Shown here: positions 9,493-18,556 of the stretch, one piece after another
How positions within the stretch are numbered: position 1 is the first letter of the stretch
Layout of the letters: every line of letters begins with the position of its first letter
Assembly: GCA_037447655.1 (NCBI GenBank)
Contig: JBBHKE010003325.1
Span: 37,501-101,500 of the forward strand
DNA: 64,000 nt
From: Zygnema cylindricum
Lineage: Eukaryota > Streptophyta > Zygnematophyceae > Zygnematales > Zygnemataceae
Direction: 5' to 3'
Notes under the pieces: model-generated
The model's database searches: none
Seen by the model: only the letters and a program-made list of their open reading frames with translations
What the model was told of the DNA's origin: nothing
Program-made: the position numbers and the translations under genes

Positions 9493-10686
9493 TGTTGAAA
9501 TTTCAGTATTTTCTAGGTTTAGAGATTGTAAAAATAAAAGGCAAAAAGGGGACAGTGACAGCCCGCCTCTAACTCTTCACTCAAGTCCCCACACTTGTCG
9601 CAGTCACTGAAGACTTGAGGAGGAGTTGGATCCATGGCTGCCTAGGCTGTCTAAAGAGGACAAGAAGGCAAATCTTGATAGAGTTATCTAAAAGGTTTGA
9701 CGTATCCAGGATCTGATCATGGTACTTACCTTCCATCAAACTAGCCGTTAGCTTTAACCAATATGTCTAAAGCCAGTGCTAGAATATAGCTAGTTTGACA
9801 GATATTTATATTTTGACACTTAGACTAGTTCGTATAACGGAAAATAGATACGTAATGCATAGAAATAGTTTTGTATAGTACGGAGTACAATTTAATGTTT
9901 TTTATGAAACGGATACCGCGCATTTGTTTCGAACGCGAAACAAATATCGCGCGCGTATTTTCAACGACTACAATTGTATCCGGTTTGATCAGACGGCCAC
10001 GATAGGTGCCCCGATCACGGAACATGTACTTTTGGCGTTTTTTCAGCCATCGCCATTTCATGTGACACGTTGCGCAACAATGTTGAATTGCAGCGACTCC
10101 GGAGATTGCAGGAACAAATCCGGGTATGACACGTGTCGACAATTTGGCCATGTTTTACAATGGTCGTACAGAAAGTACATCGGCACCTGTACTTTTATGT
10201 ACGACACAGTAATTTGATTGGTGCCATACTTCAGTAGATAGAGTTTTAGAGGGGGAATACGACTTAGAAAATGTTGGGTAGGTAGCTGCCTCTCCCAGAG
10301 AGCACCTTGTATAAATGGCAATCTTTGGCCAGCCATAACTTTCAATTTAGGAGACCATTTGCAGTGATTTATTTTTCTATAGACTCAAGGGAGTCCATGC
10401 TACACAAAGGTGTAGTCGGTCTGAGTTTTTTTCTGCCAAGGTGGCGGTATTTCTAAGGGAAAGTCAAAGTGGGTGAATGTGTCCAAATCTCATATTCTAA
10501 CTTTGCATTGTGTGGTGGAACTGAGCACACAGAAAGTGTAATTTCACAGGGGTGAATCCATATTGGGGTTCTGAGAGTCAAAGGGTCAGTCATTTGGGTT
10601 TATATCAACTTAGAGTCGGCGCTTTGTAGATTAGCTTTTTTTTGGATCTGCATACTCTGAGGGCCAATGGAGGTCACAACTTTTCA
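9493..10686 (+). repeat. Copia family X 3' LTR
   Basis: It starts TGTTGAAATTTCAG and ends ACTTTTCA, followed by the AAAGT target duplication. It matches the 5' LTR along 1194 bp, with scattered substitutions and the same promoter elements (inverted repeat 10165-10203, TATA 10310-10316). Confidence 0.92.
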
Positions 10687-10691
10687 AAAGT

Positions 10692-11322
10692 GTTAAAACA
10701 TATCCATCCAAAATTACCGCAATCCAAATGGAAGCAACCCACTAATGTCACAGAAGTTAGATCATTTTTGGGATTGGCCACTTATTACAGGAAATTTATT
10801 AGGAACTTTAATATGATCGCCGCACCTTTGATAGATTTACTTCAAGAGAAGAAGACGTTAATGTGGGGAGCCAATCAAGAAAGACCTTTTGAGGAACTTA
10901 AGGGGAAAATGACCTTTGCCCCTACACTAATGTATCGTGATCTTGCTGGGGAATTTTAAGCTGATCACTATTGATGCATTTCATTAAGGTCTAGGTGCAT
11001 TTATAAGTCAAAAAGTTGGAAAACATTTTCATCCTATTGCTTTTGAGTCCAAGAAATTCAATGATGTTTGAATGAACGATCCGTCACAAGAAAAGGAATA
11101 ACTTGTAATAGTTCTTGCATTGGTGAAATGACATTGTTATTTGTAGATTAAAGAGTTTACAGTTCATTCTGATAATAAGGCACTCTCTTATCTACAAAGA
11201 TAAAGTGATCCACAGATTATGATAGGCAGACATGTTAAGTGGATGTAAAAATTGGCATATTTCAAATTTAATGTCAAACATATTATTGGAAAGACAAATG
11301 TAGTTGCGTTTCCTTTAAGAAG
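10692..11322 (+). pseudogene. Ty3 RT end and RNase H, decayed
   Basis: This is the continuation of the RT interrupted at 5840. The segment 10735-10959 reads TEVRSFLGLATYYRKFIRNF and FEELKGKMTFAPTLMY, the RT thumb and connection. RNase H follows only as fragments in several frames, with frequent stops. Removing the Copia insert brings the two RT halves together at GAGGAAAGT/GTTAAAAC. Confidence 0.8.
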
Positions 11323-12740
11323 ATGTTTAGAGATAAGCGTGATTGTTCGAATGAATTGTTATCAGATGTTGTTAGAAATGGTTATGATCAAGATCCTTAT
11401 TTTCCTGTAATTTGCAAGGATATTTTGGGAGGGAATTGTGACCCATTGAATGAGAGACATGTCAAAAACTTTATAATAGATGATGGTTTAATGTATTTGC
11501 GAACAGAGGATAGATTATGCATTCCTAAAATGGGAGACTTAAAAAAACAACTTTTACAAGAAGTCCATGAGCATTTACGACATCTAGGTCGAGATAAAAT
11601 TCTTTGTCGGTTGCACAGTAGATTGTTTTGGCCCAACATGGCAAAAGAGGTCTTTAAACACATGGAAAGTTGTGTCCCTTGCCAACACAGTAAACCTAGC
11701 AACAAAAACCTACAGGCTCTTAAAACCTTCAGATATTCAAGAAAGACCATGGGAATCTGTCAGTATGGATTTTATTGTGAGGTTGCCAGCTAAATCTAGA
11801 ACAAATGACAATATCATGGTCGTAGTCAATAGGTCCCTTGGAAAACTACTCTTTCAGTTGTAGATGTTGCAAAGTTATATTTTGACAAGGTGGTCAAAAA
11901 TCAAGAAGTCCCTTTGTCTATAGTCCGTGATAGGGATTCTAAATTTACAACTGAATTTTGGAAAGAATTGCAATAAAATTTAGGCACTGAATTAAGAATG
12001 AGTACCTCTTATCATCCTCAAACTGATAAACAGATAGAAAAGATGAACTGTACACTGGAAAAAATGCTAAGGGTTGCTTGTAGTGGAGTTCAAAACACAT
12101 GGGAATCTAAAATGAAATTTATGTAATTTGCATACAATTCATGTAAACATTTTAGCATAGGATTCCCACCATTTCAAGTCGCATACGGATACCAACAAAC
12201 AGAAGCATTAGACTTAATAACAGGGGTCACTCAAGAGAATATGGCATCTAGAACAGAGTTTTGGGAATACATTCAAATAGTTTGGAAAACAGATCGGGAT
12301 GCATTAGTGGAGTCACAGAGAAGGAAAGAATAAAATGCTAACCGCAAACAGGGTGATTTTGTGGTAAGCGTAGGTGACAAGGTTTGGCTTTCAATAACTT
12401 ATTATAGGTGTAAGATCGAGGGACAATCGAATCCTACAAGGAAATTTGCTCCTAAGTTCATCGGACCATTTACTGTAATCAAGATGATATCGTCAGTTGC
12501 TGCCAAATTGGACTTTCCACCTTCAACGAAAATTCATCCAGTGATACACATCACTCAGTTGAAACTAGCAACTTTTCGACCAACTGTATGAGAATTGGAA
12601 TTGGATCCCTCAATGATTATAGAACGTGAGGTCCACAAATGGGTAATAGATTCGGTTGGTCAACGGTTTAAGATCTGCAATACAAGTGCATAATCTATGA
12701 AGGCCAGAAGATGAGTAAATTTTAGAAGATAAAAGTTATG
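11323..12740 (+). pseudogene. Ty3 integrase, broken
   Basis: The zinc-binding part is clear: HEHLRHLGRDKILCRLHSRLFW, then CVPCQHSKP, an H2C2 domain. The catalytic core appears in pieces as SVSMDFIVRLP, VRDRDSKFTTEFW and HPQTDKQIEKMN, which give the D, D and E residues. The C-terminal part (KFAPKFIGPFTVIKM and HPVIHITQLK, 12361-12591) is the GPF-type module typical of chromoviruses. A chromodomain-like tail to about 12740 is possible but too decayed to assert. At least one frameshift and several stops are present. Confidence 0.85.
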
Positions 12741-12839
12741 AGTTTTTACAAAGGTATTGGAGGAATAATAATATATAAGTCCCTCCTTGAGAATGAAATG
12801 TGTTTTAACTATGGGCAGTTAAATATAAGGAGGTGATGA

Positions 12840-13135
12840 TGTAACAATAAAAGCGGATCAAAATTGATCATAAATAGGCATTTAAGTGTTAAGAAAATAG
12901 AGTTTTGAATTTGATAGACGTCCGCGAAATAATTGCATGATTTGGGGTTGTATTTTAAAAGGTATAGTGATTCGTGTATTTAGGGGACAATGCAAGGTCA
13001 AAATAACGATTGGATTTTCATTGTTACGAGTTAAGGGTCAAACTAGCCGCGAGATTTAAGGTATTCGTTTATAAAGTACCGAACAAAATCAATATTTCGT
13101 TTCGTACGCACGATGGTTTGTTTCGTACAAATTTT
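12840..13135 (+). repeat. Ty3 3' LTR, truncated, with polypurine tract before it
   Basis: The purine-rich tract ATAAGGAGGTGATGA precedes a TGTAACA start at 12840. The sequence follows the 5' LTR up to CGTACAAATTTT (13135) and then diverges. The missing 670 bp were lost when later material arrived. Confidence 0.82.
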
Positions 13136-13397
13136 AGTTCAAAACATCACTTTCTGTAAAACGTGCAAGGTATTCACCACAATACACCACAATACACAAC
13201 GGAAAGCTCAAGGAACTTTTGTAGCAATAGCAGGAGTATAGAATTATGACAGATAAAGTTGCGTTTTATTACTCATGAGAAAATTACAAGATTCAGTGCT
13301 CGTTACGAAAGTCTACTCAAAGAGTGTTTTGTTGACTAGGCCAACTTCACTATTTAAACTAACTAGCTGGTGGTCAACCTAGTATTGTACAACTATA
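13136..13397. other. Unassigned spacer between two elements
   Basis: This 260-bp segment matches neither LTR beside it. It includes a short direct repeat (CACCACAATACA, with the second copy truncated). It could be an LTR remnant of another family. No coding signal was seen. Confidence 0.45.
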
Positions 13398-14473
13398 TGA
13401 AACTCTGAGACCTCAATAAGTCCTCACAAAGGACACGTTCCAAGAAGCCTCTAGGATAACCCTAACCCCTTTGTGTTTTAGCAAGAACTACTGCCACCCT
13501 GGTAGACAAAAACTCTAACCACCTTCACCCCTTTGAAGACAAGGCTCCTTTGAGTTGATAGCAAAAAGAATCTCTGAATTTGCTCCCTTGAGCACTAAGT
13601 TATGGAGGGTCAAAATTGACCTTTTTGTACGGAAGTTCTCTCGCATAGAGGGTCATATCTCCTATTTTTTCTAAGTCCTATTTCTCTCACAGACCCTATC
13701 TACTACTGATGTACAGAGCTAATCATATTTCACCTCCGTACACAAAAGTACAACTGCCACTGTACTTCCTGTACGGAAACAGAACGACGTGACCTAAATG
13801 TCGACACGTGGTATATCCGGATTCGCTACCTTAATCCTTGGAGATGCCGGGATCCAATGTCATTCTGCTACGTGTCATATGATGTGGCCAGAACCAAAAA
13901 CCGCCGAAATCCTCTTCCGCGATCTCGATGTTAATTTCAGCCGTCCAATTAAATTCACATTTAATCGTAGCCGTAATAAATACATGAGCGGTATTCGTTT
14001 CGCAAAAGAAACAAATGCACTATATTCGTTTCTTATTTGTACCGTGATCCGTACTTTTACATTACTGAATCTATGTATCCCATAAAAAGTTTAAGTTAAA
14101 TGAATAGACCTACGTGGAAATACCAAAATAAATATCAAACTATATATTAGGTAACACTAGTACTATAATCAACTGATAAGTCTACCGGCTACCGGCTACA
14201 GGCTGATTACCGTCCCTCAAGTACCAGAATCGAATCCTTATCTCGGCATACATCTTTTTAGTAAATAAACCCCTAACGGTAAATAATCTAATATATATTT
14301 CCCGTAAACCTCTAGGTAGCCTAGGTAGCCATGGCTCTAGCTTCCTCTCCAATTTTTTAGTGACTGCGATAAGTTTGAGAGTTGGAGAGAACTTAGAGGT
14401 AGACTGCCTCGGCTTCTTTCTAAATTTCTTTTTAGACCTAGAAAATACTTAAAACGGACCATTAATTTCTACA
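13398..14473 (-). repeat. 3' LTR of minus-strand Copia
   Basis: On the minus strand it starts TGTAGAAATTAATGG and ends AGAGTTTCA. It holds the GTAC inverted repeat near 13733-13775 and the conserved leader. The codon equivalent to the gag ATG reads ATT here. Length is 1076 bp. The presumed target site beside it is CTATA (13393-13397); the partner copy is lost. Confidence 0.85.
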
Positions 14474-14597
14474 ATCCCCTTATTTTATAGTCAATCTTTA
14501 ATTTCAGACCACACTTCTCCCTGCAAGAAAATTTGCTTAGGGGAAGGCACAGGTTTGGTCATCATATCTCCTACTATCTTGCTATCATGTCGGTAAT

Positions 14598-15865
14598 CTA
14601 GACTGAATATTTGTTTTCTACTTTCTCTCTAACAAAGCTGAGCCTAATGTCCATGTGTTTGGCTTTAAAATGATGTTTCGGATTGGCAGAAATAGCGATT
14701 GCTGCCTGATTATCACAAAAAAAATTATGAACACCACTCTTAAGGTGACCAAGCTCACCAAGCAAATACTTGACCCATTTCATTTTTTTTACAGCACAGC
14801 AAGAGGCCATATACTCAGCCTCCATGGTGGACTGAGCAATAACCTTTTGCTGTTTGCAACTCCAACAATAAGCCCCATCACCTACATATAATACATATCC
14901 AGAAGTACATCTCCTCATCGGAGCATCACCATAACTGGCATCACTCTAAGTGGTGATGTCAGTATTCTCCCCACCCAAATGCAACCATAGATCCCTAGTT
15001 CGTATCAAATATATAAGGACTCATTTAGCTGCCTCCTAATCCCTCTTAGTGGAAGCATTTAGGCTTCTACTCAGCACTCCTACAGGTGCAGTTAAATGTG
15101 ACTGGGTAAAATTCATATAATAGATTAGACTTCGCACTACTTGTTTGTAAGGAATAGTCTGCATGAACTTCTATTCTTTAGGAGATAATTCCTCATCTAA
15201 GACTATGACTCCTTCTTCCTCACTCCCCTCACTTCCCTTCTTCAACTCCATTGGAGTTGTACAACTATTAGCTTTATCCATTTGAAATTTTTCAAGCATG
15301 TTCCCAAATGTTTCCTTTTGAGTCAATCTTATAATCTTTCTTTTTTGGTCTCTTTCAACTTGAATTCCCAAATATATTTTGCTTCCCCCATATCCTTCAT
15401 TTCATATCTCCCCTTAAGATCGGTTTTCAGTTTATTAAATTTTTCCATTGATTTACTTAAAACAAGCAAATCATCAACATAAATTGCAATAAATATAAAA
15501 CCTTCCTCATCTTCGAAAACATAGATTGAGTGATCTGAGCTGATCTAAATATATCCGAATCCGATAAAAAACTCATCAAGCTTCTTATTCCACTGTCGAG
15601 GCGCCTGTTTCAAACCATTAAGAGATTTAATCAACCGGCATACCTTACTCTCCTCTCCTTCTTCCACAAACCCTTCGGGTTGTCGCATGAAGATCTCCTC
15701 TTCCAATTCTCCATGCAAAAAGGCTGTTTTGATGTCCATCTGGTCCACTTCCATGTCTTCCGCTGCTGCCAAGCTGAGAAGTATGCAGACAGAGGGAAAT
15801 GTTACGACCGGGGCAAAGGTTTCCTCGTAGTCAATTCCCTCCTTTTGTGTAAATCCTGTCGTGTA
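14598..15865 (-). pseudogene. Copia RT (C-terminal part) and RNase H
   Basis: From 15865 leftward the translation reads GFTQKEGIDYEETFAPVV, MDIKTAFLHGELEEEIFM and NGLKQAPRQWNKKLDEF, then IYVDDLLVLS (catalytic YVDD, about 15470). RNase H at 14940-14598 has STMEAEYMASCCAVKK, NFFCDNQAAIAI and KHHFKAKHMDIRLSFVRE. Small frameshifts near 15540, 15370 and 15170 separate the pieces. The upstream RT part lies at 27155-27303, beyond the Ty3 insertion. The RT-RNase H would copy element RNA into DNA. Confidence 0.9.
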
Positions 15866-17264
15866 TGAGAGACTAGAAAGAGCGAACATGCATTCCAGCC
15901 AGCAAAGTCATGCTCCAAAATTATATACAAACGAAAAGTGAATGAGACGGGCAAAATGTATATACAACAAGCAAAAGAATAAAGGTGAAGATGACCAAAA
16001 GAATAAAAAGGGAAGAATACTCCACTAGCAAGAAGTGAATCCTATAATTGGGTTGGGTGGATGAAAAGGTAGCCAGTAGGCTCTTGGGTCTTCAACGTAT
16101 TCTTTACAAGAGTTATCTCATTAGAAAGCAACGAAGCAAAATAAATAATTCCAACCAAAAACAAGGGAAACTCCAAATTCGGCCAAAAATCACCCTTCAA
16201 TTCCCAACCGAAAATACAAACAACACAAATACCAACACCCAAACCGTTCAGCTGTCCGTGGGAAGGGCAGCCGGATCCGGATGCTTCTCCACACGAACTC
16301 CAATCCACCACTTCCCAAATATGACACAAGTTGGAGGGAAACCTTACGGACTTGGCTTTGAGCCGCGTGGATTAAAAACGTGGGCAAAATTACAAAGGAG
16401 AATGTACGTAAAATATCTAGCCTCTACATCTAGCTAGCAAAAGAAAGAAAGCAACTTGAGCAATCGGTGAGAGAGAGAGCAAGAGAAAAGCTCCGCCGCC
16501 AAGAGAAAATTCTTGTCCAAAAGCTAGAAATTCTAAGTCTGAAAATGGACTAAGTATTAGCTACGCTACGCCTACGCAAACCCTAACCTAAGTCTAGGCT
16601 AGTTCACATGAAATAACTACTTAGAATGTTGGCCAATAGGCGGCCAACATTGTCTGCCGCACGTTCCGCATAATCCATTGTCCGAGGGTAAAAACCCTCC
16701 CTAACTACATGTATGCGCGAACCTACATGGGTTCGCGACTTAAATAAACATATGTATCGAAGCGTCGCTCGGAAATCGCGATACGCCTCCAAACGATACT
16801 TCACGTCGATACTCCCAAAATCGCGTGCGTACGCACGAAACGAAACATATCGCACGAAATATATGGTATCGCACGAAATACTTGAAAAATGTGTACCTGC
16901 GTACGAAACGACATGGTACCACGCACGAAATTAGTATTTGTTCTATTAGACGTGTACGCGAATTGCGTACACGTCAAACATAAATAAATCGCGGTCGCAC
17001 GTGCAACCAAAAATCATACACGCACGCCGAAATATTGTGCGTGCGAGAATGATATCGTGCGCGCGTGAATGAAATCACGCGCGCGCCGAATATTGCGCGC
17101 GCGTGCACGATATCGTGCCCGTGGACCAAATATTGCTCGTGCGTGAACCGTATTGTGCACGCATGCAAAATATCGCGCGCGCGAGCACAATATTGTGCGT
17201 GCGTGCGCGATATCGTGTACGCATGCAAAATGTTGTGCGCGCATGCGTCTGATACCATGCGGCA
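15866..17264 (-). repeat. Left (3') LTR block of methyltransferase Ty3
   Basis: Bases 16068-17264 match 25954-27152 almost base for base. The outer 200 bp (15866-16060) are not present at the right end but recur at 17273-17465. The strand-wise start TGCCGCATGG and end CACGACA give a TG...CA frame. It contains 20-bp CpG-rich repeats, a TATTTAAG promoter-like motif near 16740 and a leader-like stretch beginning GGCGGCGGAGCTTTTCTC. Confidence 0.7.
17032..17247. repeat. 20-bp CpG-rich minisatellite in LTR (left copy)
   Basis: About eleven units of roughly 20 bp follow the pattern ATATYGTGCGYGCGTGNANN. Most units start ATAT and contain alternating CG/TG runs, and several are locally palindromic (for example CACGATATCGTG). 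The array is at the U3 end of the LTR. Confidence 0.85.
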
Positions 17265-17272
17265 TGATAGCT

Positions 17273-17465
17273 GTCGTGCATGAGAGACAAGAAAGAGCGA
17301 ACATGCATTCCAGCCAGCAAAGTCATGCTCCAAAATTATATACAAACGAAAATGAATGAGACACGCAAAATTTATATACAATAAGCAAAAGAATAAAGGT
17401 GAAGATGACCAAAAGAATAAAAAGGGAAGAATACTCCCCTAGCAAGAAGTGAATCCTATAATTCC
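17273..17465 (-). repeat. Second copy of the 190-bp LTR-end segment
   Basis: It aligns with 15866-16058 from TGTCGTG(C/T)ATGAGAGAC to AAGTGAATCCTATAATT with a few changes. It sits between the LTR block and the polypurine tract. Either it is the true start of a longer LTR, or it remains from a recombined or solo LTR. I cannot decide which. Confidence 0.7.
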
Positions 17466-17474
17466 CCCCCCACA
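17464..17474 (-). promoter_or_regulatory. Polypurine tract of methyltransferase Ty3
   Basis: On the minus strand GTGGGGGGGGAAT, with eight consecutive G, directly precedes the 190-bp segment and follows the integrase-PHD stop codon at 17480. The location fits plus-strand priming. Confidence 0.6.
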
Positions 17475-17479
17475 GCTCC

Positions 17480-18553
17480 TTAGCCTGCGGAGGAGCTGGT
17501 CAAAACCGCTGGCAGCTCACGAGAGCCATGGCAAAACCAATGGCCACCTGGCACAGCTGTCAATGGAGGAACTAAACACTCCATGTGGAACCCTTGGTTA
17601 CAATGGTCGCACAAGAGCATGGAAGTCTCGCCGTATGCTCGCCTGCAAATGGTACATTCCGTCGTCTCTGTGATGGGCATCCTCATCGGATCCATATCCT
17701 GTGACAAATCCGGTAAGTAACAAGGTGCACAGTTCTTCGAATGCTCTTGAATTATCCTTGTATCCGCACCCTGCAAACCCAACATCCCATTAGCATATAT
17801 TTCCACCACACGAAGAATGTGTGGTGAAACATCCGTGTCCAAAGTGTCAAAAGATTGTCGACAAAGGTAAACGTAATCTCCGACTTGGTAAGATTTCAGT
17901 TGAGGCTTGTATTTTCCACTTGGCGTAGTGGCAAAGCGCATGGTATCCCGTTGTTGGGCAATCTGCAAATTATCAAAAGCCATGGGCATCTCACGAGCGA
18001 AAAGCAAAGCACGGTGAGTTAGTTCTTCCAAGAGAATGGTGTCAGACATTAGAGGCAAAGGTAAACTTGCTGCTTTCTGAATATTCCGACCGAGCAAGGG
18101 TGCTCGGCCGAAGAGAATATAGTACGGGCTCAAATTAGCCAAACTACCGTGTACAGACATCCGGTACCCCATGGTGATATAGCCCAAGGATTCGTCCTAG
18201 ACGGAGATATGTTTCTCCAAACAATGCTTTCGAAGGGCCCGCTTGAATGTTTGGACAGCTCGTTCCGCCAAGCCATCGGCTTGTGGGTGATCACGACTCG
18301 TTCGGCGATGATCAATTAAATTTTCATCCAACATCTCTTGAAATTCCCCTCGGAACTACGTACCCTGGTCCGTGAGAACCTCCGCAGGAGCTCCATAACG
18401 CATGAGAACGTGCTCTTTAAAAGCAGCAGTGGTCAATTTAGCGATCTTGTGGGGAAGAGCGACCACCTCTACCCACTTGCTAAAATTTTCAATCATTATC
18501 ATGATGTATTGTTTCCCCTTTCGAGATAAGGGAAACGGTCCGGCGAGATCCAC
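17480..18553 (-). pseudogene. Ty3 integrase core with C-terminal PHD finger
   Basis: The frame continues from the zinc-binding domain across an in-frame TAG at 18557. The core shows VDLAGPFPLSRKGKQY, LTDQGT and HPQADGLAERAVQTFK, giving the D, D and E catalytic residues. TAG stops lie after LTDQGT (about 18353) and near 18195. The open part 17480-18187 (235 residues) has YQVGDYVYLCRQ, a GPY/F-like C-terminal module, then a PHD finger. Integrase inserts the cDNA into chromatin; a terminal reader could guide it. The stops fit CAG-to-TAG or TGG-to-TAG transitions. Confidence 0.87.
17523..17659 (-). other. PHD-finger domain at integrase C-terminus
   Basis: In order: CTIC, then LLCDHC, GFHMEC, LVPPLTAVPGGHWFC. 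The spacing and the PPL..VP.G.W.C signature are those of a C4HC3 PHD zinc finger, a reader of histone H3 tails in many proteins. The expected last zinc ligand is a serine (WFCHGS) instead of cysteine, a possible inactivating change. Chromoviruses usually carry a chromodomain at this position instead. Confidence 0.85.
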
Positions 18554-18556
18554 GGA

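Larger units (their letters stand above)
5840..10686 (+). mobile_element. Non-autonomous Copia element (family X)
   Basis: It is 4847 bp, bounded by AAAGT target duplications (5835-5839 and 10687-10691), with two LTRs of about 1193 bp. Inside are a gag, a long charged reading frame and a short RNase H relic. No protease, integrase or RT core is present, so it would need help from a full relative. The minus-strand Copia at 13398-31288 has the same gag start and primer-binding site and is a candidate relative. A second member of this deleted type lies at 46221-49970. Confidence 0.9.
1211..13135 (+). mobile_element. Ty3/gypsy LTR retrotransposon, decayed and interrupted
   Basis: The order is 5' LTR, tRNA-Met-type primer-binding site, gag, protease, RT, RNase H, integrase, purine tract and a partial 3' LTR. 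The coding order RT, RNase H, integrase is that of Ty3/gypsy elements. The RT is split at 5840 by a Copia element bounded by AAAGT copies at 5835-5839 and 10687-10691. All frames carry stops or frameshifts, so it is not autonomous. The 3' LTR keeps only its first 296 bp. Confidence 0.9.

Noticed and set aside
17032-17247. CRISPR-like array because of regular 20-bp repeats
   Set aside because: Repeats are contiguous without unique spacers, lie in a retrotransposon LTR, and the context is eukaryotic.
17240-17260. TGGTATCAGACGC as the definite primer-binding site of the methyltransferase Ty3
   Set aside because: It matches initiator tRNA over ten bases but lies at the outer start of the LTR block in both copies, not between LTR and gag. 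It could be chance or a nested short element.
16604-17381. Cluster of Cys/His/Arg-rich open frames on both strands near the CpG array
   Set aside because: They are translations of the 20-bp repeat within the LTR in several frames, with no consistent protein.
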